64,000 bases of DNA from Oleiagrimonas soli (GTDB taxonomy: Bacteria; Pseudomonadota; Gammaproteobacteria; Xanthomonadales; Rhodanobacteraceae): the NCBI RefSeq assembly GCF_000761445.1, contig NZ_KN196470.1, positions 2,614,453 through 2,678,452 of the forward strand, given 5' to 3'. Positions 44,414 through 53,200 of this stretch are shown in pieces. The position numbers were made by a program, and so were the translations under genes. Position 1 is the stretch's first letter, and the number at the start of each line of letters is the position of its first letter. The notes beneath the pieces were generated by a model. It was not told where the DNA came from and did no database searches. It saw nothing but the letters and a program-made list of their open reading frames with translations.

Positions 44414-47400
44414 AGTGGCTCAAGCGCACCGCCATCGCTCTCGCCGTGCTGCTGCTGGTGGCCGGCCTGGCCCTGGGCTGGCTGCTGGGCACCGCCTCGG
44501 GGTTGCGCTTCGCGCTAGCGCGCGCCGAGCACTTCACCGGCGACGCGCTGCAGGTCCAGCAGGCGCAGGGCCGTCTCGCCGGACCGTTGACGCTGACCGG
44601 CGTACGCTACCGCGACCGGCAGAGCGGCCTCGACGTGCAGATCGCCCGCGTGCAGCTGGACCTGCGTCCGTTCGCACTGCTTGCCGGACGCGCGCATCTG
44701 CTTCAGCTCGACGTGCGCGACGTCGACGTGGCGCTGCCGACCCGACCGAGCGCCTCCGCCAGCGACACCGGCGGCACCCTCACGTTGCGCGCACCGTTCA
44801 ACGTCGTACTCGACCAGGCCCACATCGGCCACGTGCGCGTGCACCAGGGCGCGCAGGACGTGTTCGTGTCCGACCGCCTCGACCTGTCCGGCGCGTGGAC
44901 GCACGACGGCCTGCAATTGCGTCGCCTGCAACTGCGTGCGCCGGACGGCCAGGCCGACCTCGACGGCGCGATGGCCTTCGGCGGCGGCTATCCCGGCAAG
45001 GGCACGCTGCACTTCGACTGGAAGGCCGCCGACAAGCGCTGGGCCGGCACGCTGACCGCCGACAACAACGGCCGCCGCGCCAGCGCCAGCATCGACCTGA
45101 CTCAGCCGTCCGCGGCCCACGTGCACCTGACGCTCGCGCCGCGCTCGCCGTACACCTGGCAAGCCCGCATCGAGCTGCCGCGCGGCGATGCGGCGCCGTG
45201 GATCGGCGCCGGCAGCGTCCAGCAGATGGCCGCCTCGCTCGACGCCCATGGCGACCTGCGTACCGTGCAAGCCAGCGGCACGCTAGAACTCGACGCCACG
45301 CGCGTGCAACTCGCCGCGCTGACGGCGCATGCGGACAAGAACGGCAAGCAATGGCTGCTGGATCGGCTGCGGATCACCTCGCCGCAGCACCAGGGCGTGC
45401 TGCAGGGACACGGCAGCATTCGGCTCGACCCGACGCCGCTCACCGCCGCGCTCGACCTGCAGTGGAGCGACGTGACCCTGCCCGCCACGCTGGTCGGACA
45501 GACGCTCGCCAGCCAGGGGCAACTGCACTTCGACGGCAACGCCGAGCGCTACCAGGCCACGCTGGACGCCCAGGCCGGACCGCCGGGCAAGCCTTCCCAT
45601 CTCACCGCCACGCTGCACGGCACGGCCGAGCGCGCGACCATCGAGACCTTCGCCATCCAGCAACCCAAGGGCAAGCTCGAAGCGCATGGCGAGCTGCAAT
45701 GGACGCCGCAGTTGCAATGGCAGTTCGACGCGCAGGCCACGCGCTTCGACCCCGGCGCGCTGCTGGCCGGCTGGAACGGCGCGCTCGACGCCAAGCTGTC
45801 GACTCAGGGCCTGATTGCCGACCAGGGCACCCACGCCACGCTGCAACTGGACCGACTCGAAGGCACGCTGCGGCAACGCCCGGTGTCCGGCAAAGGCACC
45901 CTGAAGCTGTCGGCCGCCAAGGTCCTCAGCGGCACGCTGCAGCTGCGCTCGGGCTCCGGCGACATGCAACTGGACGGCAAGGACGGCGCACGCAACGACC
46001 TCGACGTGCGGCTGCGCATCGCCTCGCTTGGCGACTGGCTGCCGCAGGCGCGCGGCGCGCTGAACGGGCAGTTCCGCGTCCGCGGACTGTGGCCGAAGCT
46101 CGGCGTGCGCGGAAACCTCGACGGCGCCAAGCTGGCCTGGAACGATCAGCGCGCCGAACAGCTGCACCTGAACGTCGATGTCGACGATCTCAGCCATCCC
46201 GGCGGCACGCTGACACTGAACGCACAACAGGTCGAAGCCGCCGGTTTCGCCTTCGCGACGCTGAGTGTGGACGGCCGCGGCAACCGCCAGCGCCACGCCC
46301 TGCGCGTGGCTGCCAAGGGCGATCCGCTGTCGCTGCAGCTGGCGCTGTCCGGCGGCATGCAGGGCGACGCCTGGAAAGGCTCGCTGGACCGCCTCGACCT
46401 CGGCCTGGAAGGCATTCCCGAATGGCGGCTGCGCGCGCCTGCCGCGCTGGCCTGGAACCGCGGCGAAGGCTCCCTGGGCCAGACCTGCCTGAGTCCGGGC
46501 CAACCCGAGCTGTGCATGTCCGCCGAGCGCAAACGCGACGGCAGCCTGCGCGCGCAGTACCGCATGCGCGAGTTGCCGCTGGAAATGATCCTCGCCGTCG
46601 CCGGCAACGATCTTCCCATGCGCGCCGACGGCACGCTGAGCGGCGACGGCGACATCCGCCGCGACGCCAAGGGCCACCTCGACGGTCAGGCGCGGCTGCA
46701 GTCCGCGCAGGGCCAGGTGTTCTACGTCGATCATCCGAACCAGCCGCTGATCCGCTTCCGCGGACTCGACGCCAACCTCGCCATGACGCCGCAGGAACAA
46801 CGGCTGCGCATCGGCGCGTCGCTACAGCAGAACGGTCGCCTGGACGGCGACCTGCGCATGCAGGGCCCCCAGCATGCACTCAGCGGCCAATTGCACATGC
46901 ATCTGGACAACCTGCGCTTCGTCGAGCTGTTCAGCAGCGAGGTCGCCAACCTTCAGGGCGACCTCAAGGCCGACCTCGCCCTGGCCGGCACCCTGGCCGC
47001 GCCGGCGGCCAGCGGCGAGGCGGTGGTCGACGGCTTCTCCGGCGAAATTCCCGGTCTCGGCCTGAAACTGAGTCAGGGACAAGTGCGCGTCAGCGGCAGC
47101 AACGCGCAGCAGCTGCGCATCGACGGTCGCGTGCATTCCGGCGACGGCGACCTGAACATCGCCGGCACACTCGGCCTCGGCAGCGGCGGCGGCACCGACA
47201 TCAAACTCACCGGCAGCAAGGTGCAGGTCGCCGACATTCCCTCGGCGATGGTCAGCATCTCGCCCGACCTGGCGGTCACGCACGACGCCAACGGTCTGCA
47301 CATCGGCGGCACACTCGGCGTGGACAAGGCCAACGTGAAGCTGGAGAAACTGCCCGGTGCGGGCACCACCCAGGCCTCGCCCGACGTGGTCGTGGTCGAC

Positions 47401-48162
47401 GCCGAGAAACCGCCGCAGGAAGCCGGCGCCGCGCTGGCCGTCAGCACCGACGTGCGCATCGATCTGGGCCGGCACACCCACGTCGTCGGCTACGGCCTGG
47501 ACGGCGATCTGCGCGGCAACCTGCACGTGATCGGTCGCAGCGGCAAGGGCGCGCTGGGTCAGGGCCAGATCCGCGTCGACGGCACCTTCCGCGCCTACGG
47601 CCAGGACCTGCACATCGAACAGGGCCGGCTGCTGTTCGCCTCCACGCCGCTGGACGACCCCGGCCTCGACATCCGTGCCGTGCGCAAGCTCAACCCGAAC
47701 GCCACCGTCGACGACGGCCAGGTGGTCGGCCTGCAGGTGCGCGGCACCGCCAAGCGGCCCGAGCTGACGGTGTTCTCGAATCCGGTGATGGAGCAATCCG
47801 ACGCGCTGTCCTACCTCATCACCGGCAAGCCGCTGTCGCAGGTCAAGGGCGGCGAAGGCAGCATGGTGAACTCGGCCGCGCAGGCGCTCGGCTCGGCCAC
47901 CGGCGACCTGCTGGCCAAGGGCATCGGCTCCAAGCTCGGCATCAGCGATATCGGCGTGTCCAGCAACGACGCGCTGGGTACCGCCGCGTTCACCGTCGGC
48001 AAGTACCTCTCGCCACGGCTGTACCTCAGCTACGGCGTCGGCCTGTTCCAGCCCGGTCAGGTGGTGACCCTGCGCTACATCCTCAGCCGACGCTGGAATT
48101 TCGAGGCGCAGCAGGCCACCGAGTTCAGCCGCGCGAGCTTCAACTACCGTTACGAACGCTGA
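44410..48162 (+). CDS. tamB: Translocation and assembly module inner-membrane protein TamB
   Basis: AsmA-like bridge protein spanning the periplasm as a long beta-taco, partner of TamA. 1250 residues, about the E. coli length. Seen: one N-terminal membrane helix (residues about 5-25), long repetitive amphipathic beta stretches, and the C-terminal DUF490 domain (about 900-1250) with VDGTFRAYGQDLHIEQGRLLF, DALSYLITGKPLSQVKGGEG (shown in part) and the ending in RWNFEAQQATEFSRASFNYRYER (in part). It starts with GTG overlapping the tamA stop, so translation is coupled. The next gene has its own strong ribosome site 102 bases on. Confidence 0.95.
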   Translation: MKWLKRTAIALAVLLLVAGLALGWLLGTASGLRFALARAEHFTGDALQVQQAQGRLAGPLTLTGVRYRDRQSGLDVQIARVQLDLRPFALLAGRAHLLQLDVRDVDVALPTRPSASASDTGGTLTLRAPFNVVLDQAHIGHVRVHQGAQDVFVSDRLDLSGAWTHDGLQLRRLQLRAPDGQADLDGAMAFGGGYPGKGTLHFDWKAADKRWAGTLTADNNGRRASASIDLTQPSAAHVHLTLAPRSPYTWQARIELPRGDAAPWIGAGSVQQMAASLDAHGDLRTVQASGTLELDATRVQLAALTAHADKNGKQWLLDRLRITSPQHQGVLQGHGSIRLDPTPLTAALDLQWSDVTLPATLVGQTLASQGQLHFDGNAERYQATLDAQAGPPGKPSHLTATLHGTAERATIETFAIQQPKGKLEAHGELQWTPQLQWQFDAQATRFDPGALLAGWNGALDAKLSTQGLIADQGTHATLQLDRLEGTLRQRPVSGKGTLKLSAAKVLSGTLQLRSGSGDMQLDGKDGARNDLDVRLRIASLGDWLPQARGALNGQFRVRGLWPKLGVRGNLDGAKLAWNDQRAEQLHLNVDVDDLSHPGGTLTLNAQQVEAAGFAFATLSVDGRGNRQRHALRVAAKGDPLSLQLALSGGMQGDAWKGSLDRLDLGLEGIPEWRLRAPAALAWNRGEGSLGQTCLSPGQPELCMSAERKRDGSLRAQYRMRELPLEMILAVAGNDLPMRADGTLSGDGDIRRDAKGHLDGQARLQSAQGQVFYVDHPNQPLIRFRGLDANLAMTPQEQRLRIGASLQQNGRLDGDLRMQGPQHALSGQLHMHLDNLRFVELFSSEVANLQGDLKADLALAGTLAAPAASGEAVVDGFSGEIPGLGLKLSQGQVRVSGSNAQQLRIDGRVHSGDGDLNIAGTLGLGSGGGTDIKLTGSKVQVADIPSAMVSISPDLAVTHDANGLHIGGTLGVDKANVKLEKLPGAGTTQASPDVVVVDAEKPPQEAGAALAVSTDVRIDLGRHTHVVGYGLDGDLRGNLHVIGRSGKGALGQGQIRVDGTFRAYGQDLHIEQGRLLFASTPLDDPGLDIRAVRKLNPNATVDDGQVVGLQVRGTAKRPELTVFSNPVMEQSDALSYLITGKPLSQVKGGEGSMVNSAAQALGSATGDLLAKGIGSKLGISDIGVSSNDALGTAAFTVGKYLSPRLYLSYGVGLFQPGQVVTLRYILSRRWNFEAQQATEFSRASFNYRYER

Positions 48163-48263
48163 ACGGGCGTCCGTGACTTATGGCCTAGAAGGCCCGTCCA
48201 ACCGTTCCACGCGCCCCGTCGTCGTACTAAGGTGATTCACTTTCCATGTCGAGGTGACGCACC

Positions 48264-50393
48264 ATGCAACGTACATCCTGGATTCTCGCCGCCGCCGTCG
48301 CGATGGCGCTGAGCGCCTGCTCGCCGTCGTCCAACAGCGACCAGCAGAAGACGGCCACGCCCGCCGCCAGCGCGCCGAAACCGGCCACCGCCGCAACCGT
48401 CGCCGCGAAGCCCGACAGCGGCGTCGACATGGCCGGCATCGACCACTCGGTGAAGCCCGGCGACAACTTCTTCGACTACGCCAACGGCGCGTGGCTGAAG
48501 ACCGCGACGATTCCGGACGACCGTTCCAGCATCGGCAACTTCCTGACCATCTACGAGCGCACCCAGAAGCGCATCGACGACATCATCGAGAACACCGCCA
48601 AGAGCAACCCGGCGGCCGGCACCGACGACCGCAAGATCGCCGACTACTACGCCGCCTACATGGACACCGCCGCCATCGAGAAGATGGGCCTGCAGCCGAT
48701 CCAGCCCGAGCTTGACGCCATCGCCAAGATCAAGAATCGCAAGGAGCTGGCCGAAGTGCTGGGCAGCCGCCTGCGTCAGGACGAAGACCCGGTCAACAAC
48801 ACCGACTTCCACACCGATCACCTGTTCGGCCTGTTCGTGGCCCAGGGCCTGACCGATCCGTCGCACAACATCGCCTACCTGCTGCAGGGCGGTCTGACCA
48901 TGCCCAGCCGCGACTACTACCTGTCCGACGACAAGGCGATGGCCGGCTTCCGCGACAAGTACAAGGCCTACATCGCCGCCCTGCTGAAGCAGGCCGGCAC
49001 GCCGAACGCCGAGGCCGAAGCCAAGCGCGTGTTCGATCTGGAAATGAAGATCGCCAAGGCGCAGGAAAGCCTGGTCGACAGCCAGGACGTGCACAAGGCC
49101 AACAACCTGTGGTCGATGAGCGACTTCGCCAAGAAGGCGCCGGGTCTGGACTGGAACGCCTATTTCAAGGCCGCCGGCCTGAGCGACCAGAAGGTCATCG
49201 ACGTGTGGCAGCCCAAGGCCTTCGCCGGCCTGTCCAAGCTGGTCGCCGACGCGCCGCTGGCCGACTGGCGCGCGCTGCTGCGCTTCCACACGCTGGATGA
49301 GCACGCCGGCCTGCTGCCGCAGGCCTACGCCGATCTCGCCTTCGACTTCCACGGCAAGACCCTGACCGGCGTGCCCAAGCAGCAGCCGCGCGAGAAGCGT
49401 GCCATCGCCGCCACCAGCTACGCGCTGGGCGACGCGGTCGGCAAGCTGTACGTGAAGCAGTACTTCCCGCCCGAGGCCAAGAAGCAGGTCGAGGATCTGG
49501 TCAACAACCTCGTCGCCGCCTTCGGCTCGCGTCTGGACAACCTGGAGTGGATGACCCCGGCCACGCGCGCCAAGGCCAAGGAGAAGCTGGACACGCTGAA
49601 GGTGTTCGTCGGCTATCCGGACGCCGGCCACTGGCGCAACTACGACGGCCTGAAGGTCAGCGCCGACAACCCGCTGGCCAACGCGATGGCGGTGTCGAAG
49701 TTCAACTACGACTTCGCGCTGTCCAAGCTGGGCAAACCGGTCGACCGCGCCGACTGGTGGATGACGCCGCAGACCGTCAACGCGCTGAACATCCCGCTGG
49801 AGAACTCGCTGAACTTCCCGGCCGCGATCCTGCAGCCGCCATTCTTCGACCCGAAGGCCGACCCGGCGCACAACTACGGTGCGATCGGCGCGATCATCGG
49901 CCACGAGATCAGCCACAGCTTCGACAACATGGGTTCGCAGTTCGACGCCCAGGGCCGCATGCACAACTGGTGGACGCCGGCCGACGCCAAGCACTTCAAG
50001 GAAGCCACGCAGAAGCTGGTCGACCAGTTCAACCAGTACGTCGCGCTGCCGGGTCTGCACGTCAACGGCGAGCAGACGCTGGGCGAGAACATCGCCGATG
50101 TCTCCGGCCTGACCGCCGCCTACATCGCCTACCACAAGTCGCTGAACGGCAAGCCGGCGCCGGTGATCGACGGCCTGACCGGCGACCAGCGCTTCTTCCT
50201 GTCCTTCGGCCAGGCCTGGCGCAGCAAGATGCGCGAAGCTGCTCTGCGCCAGCGCGTGAACACCGACGTGCACGCGCCGCCGCAGTTCCGCGCCGAAACG
50301 GTGCGCAACCTGGACGGCTGGTACAAGGCGTTCGACGTGCAGCCGGACCAGAAGCTGTACCTGAAGCCGGAACAGCGCGTGCAGATCTGGTAA
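48264..50393 (+). CDS. M13-family (neprilysin/PepO-like) metallopeptidase lipoprotein
   Basis: Zinc endopeptidase acting on small peptides in the periplasm. 709 residues. Seen: a lipoprotein signal with lipobox LSAC (Cys at about 19), an Ala/Pro/Lys spacer, the M13 N-domain starting DNFFDYANGAWL, the substrate-binding NALN element where family members have NAY/F, the zinc motif HEISH (His547, Glu548, His551), and GENIAD with ligand Glu608 and Asp612. It ends VQIW, the usual bacterial form of the C-terminal CxxW. GAGGTGA precedes the ATG at 48264. A strong terminator follows. Confidence 0.94.
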   Translation: MQRTSWILAAAVAMALSACSPSSNSDQQKTATPAASAPKPATAATVAAKPDSGVDMAGIDHSVKPGDNFFDYANGAWLKTATIPDDRSSIGNFLTIYERTQKRIDDIIENTAKSNPAAGTDDRKIADYYAAYMDTAAIEKMGLQPIQPELDAIAKIKNRKELAEVLGSRLRQDEDPVNNTDFHTDHLFGLFVAQGLTDPSHNIAYLLQGGLTMPSRDYYLSDDKAMAGFRDKYKAYIAALLKQAGTPNAEAEAKRVFDLEMKIAKAQESLVDSQDVHKANNLWSMSDFAKKAPGLDWNAYFKAAGLSDQKVIDVWQPKAFAGLSKLVADAPLADWRALLRFHTLDEHAGLLPQAYADLAFDFHGKTLTGVPKQQPREKRAIAATSYALGDAVGKLYVKQYFPPEAKKQVEDLVNNLVAAFGSRLDNLEWMTPATRAKAKEKLDTLKVFVGYPDAGHWRNYDGLKVSADNPLANAMAVSKFNYDFALSKLGKPVDRADWWMTPQTVNALNIPLENSLNFPAAILQPPFFDPKADPAHNYGAIGAIIGHEISHSFDNMGSQFDAQGRMHNWWTPADAKHFKEATQKLVDQFNQYVALPGLHVNGEQTLGENIADVSGLTAAYIAYHKSLNGKPAPVIDGLTGDQRFFLSFGQAWRSKMREAALRQRVNTDVHAPPQFRAETVRNLDGWYKAFDVQPDQKLYLKPEQRVQIW

Positions 50394-50414
50394 GACCGCA
50401 CCACCGCGAAAACG

Positions 50415-50445
50415 AAAAGGCCGCGCAGCAATGCGCGGCCTTTTT
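50415..50445. terminator. Terminator between the M13 peptidase and murD2
   Basis: A perfect 13-base stem, AAAAGGCCGCGCA with TGCGCGGCCTTTT, has the loop GCAA and flanking A and T runs. It lies between convergent genes and can work in both directions. Confidence 0.88.
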
Positions 50446-50511
50446 CATATCCGGATCACGACCCGCGTCACCCCGACTCCATGCCTGTGCATGGACTGGA
50501 CACCGAACGAC

Positions 50512-51867
50512 TCAGGCGATGCCGAGCCCTTCGATGCTGGCGATGCGCGCGGCGTCGAAGCCGGCCAGCGCGGCGAAGCGACGGCCGCGTTCGGTGTAGT
50601 CGCGGAACTGGTCGAAACTCGGCGCGCCGGGTGACAGCAGCACGACGCCCTGCACCGGCGCCGTTTCGCGGGCGCGGTCGACGGCGGATTCCAGCGTGTC
50701 GGTCTCGATCAGCGAAGCCGCGTATCCCGCCACGCGCAGCGCGTCGAGCACGCGGGCGCGGTTGGCGCCCTGCACCACCACCGCGTGCGGCGGACGGTCG
50801 CGCAGCGCCTCGGCAAAACCGTGCCAGTCGAGTCCGCGATCGTGGCCGCCCAGGATCAGCACGGTCCGCGCGCGCGGCAGACTGTCGAGCGCCGCCAGCG
50901 CCGCCTGCGGCGTGGTGCTGATGGAATCGTTGATCCAGCGCAGCCCGTCGCGTGCGCCCAGCGGCTGCAGACGGTGCGGCAGGGCGTGGAAGGTTCGCAG
51001 CGCCGGCAACGCGGCTTCAGCATCCAGACCTACCTGCTCCAGCGCCGTCAGCGCGGCGCAGGCGTTGAGCGCGTTGTGCGCGCCCGGTAGCGGCAGGTCG
51101 GCAACCTCGAACAGGCGCGACGCGCCGCGATGCAAACCGCCGTCCGCCACGTGCCAGCCATCCGTCGCGCCGAAGACGACGCGTCTCGGATGCGCCGCCG
51201 TGCGCGCCAGCAGGTCCGGCTGCGTGGCGTTGACCAGCAGCGTGCGCGCGGCGTCGGCCAGCTTCAGCTTGTCGGCGACGTAGCGCTCGCGCGAGCCGTG
51301 CCAATCCAGATGCTCTTCGTACAGGCTGGTGATGACGCCGAGTTCCAGCGGCCCGGCTTCGCCGGTCTGGAAGCTGGACAGTTCCGTCACCCACAGCGCC
51401 GCGTCGCCGTCGAGCAGCTCCAGCAGCGGCAGACCGATGTTGCCGGCCAGCGCCGTGCGCACGCGCAGCGAACGCGCCAGATGCGCGAGCAATGCGCTGA
51501 CCGTGCTCTTGCCTTTGGTGCCGGTGACGCCGATCACGCGCGCGTCGGCACGCTCGCCGAACCACAGCGCGGTGCCCGACGTGAACCTCGTGCCCTGCGC
51601 CTGCGCATCCAGCAATTCGGGTTTGTAGGCGGAGATGCCCGGCGATTTGATGACCACGTCGAACGCCGACAGCGCCTGCGCATCCGGCGCTTCGACGCGC
51701 ACCGTCAGCTCGGCCATCGCCGCCAGATCGTCCGCCTCGCCCGGGCGACAGAACAGCGTCAGCGCCTGACCCGGCAGCCGTTGGCGCAGTGCGGCCAGCG
51801 CTGCACGTCCTTCGCGTCCCGCGCCCCAGACCGCGACGCGTTGGCCTTCAAGCGCCGCGAATGTCAT
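50512..51867 (-). CDS. murD2: UDP-N-acetylmuramoyl-L-alanine--L-glutamate ligase (MurD2)
   Basis: Mur ligase that adds glutamate to UDP-MurNAc-L-Ala. Next to murL it is expected to use L-Glu, whose centre MurL then inverts, as shown in Xanthomonas oryzae. 451 residues. Seen: an N-domain with VAVWGAGREGRAA, the ATP site GVTGTKGKST (113-122), WVTELSSFQ, the central-domain EHLDWHGSRERYVADKLKL region, and NDSISTTPQAALAALDSLP, where DSK(A)TN is usual for D-Glu MurD. The ATG at 51867, with GGAG 6 bases upstream, lies 20 bases inside murL. I cannot exclude that it is an ordinary MurD, but the context argues against that. Confidence 0.88.
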   Translation of the reverse strand: MTFAALEGQRVAVWGAGREGRAALAALRQRLPGQALTLFCRPGEADDLAAMAELTVRVEAPDAQALSAFDVVIKSPGISAYKPELLDAQAQGTRFTSGTALWFGERADARVIGVTGTKGKSTVSALLAHLARSLRVRTALAGNIGLPLLELLDGDAALWVTELSSFQTGEAGPLELGVITSLYEEHLDWHGSRERYVADKLKLADAARTLLVNATQPDLLARTAAHPRRVVFGATDGWHVADGGLHRGASRLFEVADLPLPGAHNALNACAALTALEQVGLDAEAALPALRTFHALPHRLQPLGARDGLRWINDSISTTPQAALAALDSLPRARTVLILGGHDRGLDWHGFAEALRDRPPHAVVVQGANRARVLDALRVAGYAASLIETDTLESAVDRARETAPVQGVVLLSPGAPSFDQFRDYTERGRRFAALAGFDAARIASIEGLGIA

Positions 51868-53200
51868 CCAGCGCTCCGGCCAGCCGGGACGGAATGCGAT
51901 GCGCATCGGCGGCGTCCAGCCACGGCTCCAGCGCCAGCTCGGATGCGTCGAGCTGCGGCAGGATCTCGTCGGCGAAACGCGCCACCAGCGCGTCCTCGCG
52001 CCACTCCGGACGCTGACTGAGCGCGTACATGGCCGCGCGCGCCTCCGCGCCTTCGCCCACGCACTCGAAGGGCTTGTGGTCCTGATATTCCATCAGCGCG
52101 TCGAAGCCGGCGCGCTGCGATTCGTCGTCCAGCAGGTTGCGGCCGAAGATGCCCATCAGGCGCGGCTTGGGCAGGAACGGCGCCAGCGCCAGGAACACGA
52201 AGTGGCATTTCGGGCACTGCCCGCACCAGCGGTCGGCCGGCTTGGGGCCGAGGATGCGGAAGTTGCGGTTGCAGCTGGAGAAGGCGTCGAAATAGTCGCC
52301 GCCCAGGCGCGCGAAGGCGCGCGTCACCGCCAGCTCGGCGAACGGACGCAGCAGCGAGAAGTAGTCCAGGTCCGCGGCCACGTGGCGATGCAACCAGTCG
52401 TGCAGGCGACACTCGAAGTCGAAGCCCTTGCTCCACTGGTGATTGACCTCCTGACCTTCGTATTCCAGCGTCGCCGCCGAGGCCGAGCGTTCGTTGGCGA
52501 AGGCGATGCTGTCGAAGCCGTACAGAATCGCGGCCACGGCCAGGATCGCCGAGTTCACGGCCGTCACCGGAATGTGGCCGTTCCACGCGCCCATGCGGTT
52601 GTAGTCGAACAGCACCGGCGACAGTTCGCGGCCGATGTTCAACGTCGGCAGTCCGGTGCGCGCGGCGCAGTGCGCGATCAGCGGCGAGTTGCCGACCCAG
52701 ACCGCCGTGGCCTCGCCGCCGACGGCCTTGATCGCCTCGATCGCCACCAGCGAGTCCTTGCCGCCGCCGATCGGCACCAGCGTGCGGCGCGGCAGGTTCA
52801 GCGACGCCGCCGGGGCCGACGCTGCGCCATCGCGCGGAAACGCGATACGCCCGCGCAGGTCCAACCCGTTGCGGTAGGCGAACTCGGCCAGGCCATGCAG
52901 GTACAGCGTGTCAAGCAGCTCGGCGGTGTCGGCGTCCGGCGCATCGCCGTCGACGACGATACGCTGCGGCACGCCGGCCTTGTAGTAACTGATGCCGGCG
53001 ACGAAATGCAGCAGGCGCAGCGCGGCGTCGAACGCGCCGCGACGCGCCTCCGACAACGCCGGCGCATCCGCAAAACGGATGCGTTCGATCAGCTCCGGAC
53101 CGTCGTCGAAGGCGTAGGCCAGCTCGGCCACGCCGTCGGCGTAGCCGCAGCGGACGAAACGGAAGCTCGCGGCCTCGCGCGGGTCGCTCAGTGCACTCAT
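51848..53200 (-). CDS. murL: UDP-N-acetyl-alpha-D-muramoyl-L-alanyl-L-glutamate epimerase MurL
   Basis: Inverts the terminal L-Glu of UDP-MurNAc-L-Ala-L-Glu to D-Glu, replacing glutamate racemase (MurI), in an ATP- and magnesium-dependent reaction. 450 residues. Seen: a PP-loop-like GGGKDS at 145-150, a HUP-type fold with AFANERSAS, and a Cys cluster Cys310, Cys326, Cys329 and Cys332 (RWCGQCPKCHF), likely a metal or Fe-S site. Start ATG at 53200 overlaps the lysAC stop in ATGA, so it is translationally coupled. murD2 begins 20 bases before its stop. No murI lies in the window. Confidence 0.9.
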   Translation of the reverse strand: MSALSDPREAASFRFVRCGYADGVAELAYAFDDGPELIERIRFADAPALSEARRGAFDAALRLLHFVAGISYYKAGVPQRIVVDGDAPDADTAELLDTLYLHGLAEFAYRNGLDLRGRIAFPRDGAASAPAASLNLPRRTLVPIGGGKDSLVAIEAIKAVGGEATAVWVGNSPLIAHCAARTGLPTLNIGRELSPVLFDYNRMGAWNGHIPVTAVNSAILAVAAILYGFDSIAFANERSASAATLEYEGQEVNHQWSKGFDFECRLHDWLHRHVAADLDYFSLLRPFAELAVTRAFARLGGDYFDAFSSCNRNFRILGPKPADRWCGQCPKCHFVFLALAPFLPKPRLMGIFGRNLLDDESQRAGFDALMEYQDHKPFECVGEGAEARAAMYALSQRPEWREDALVARFADEILPQLDASELALEPWLDAADAHRIPSRLAGALDDIRGA

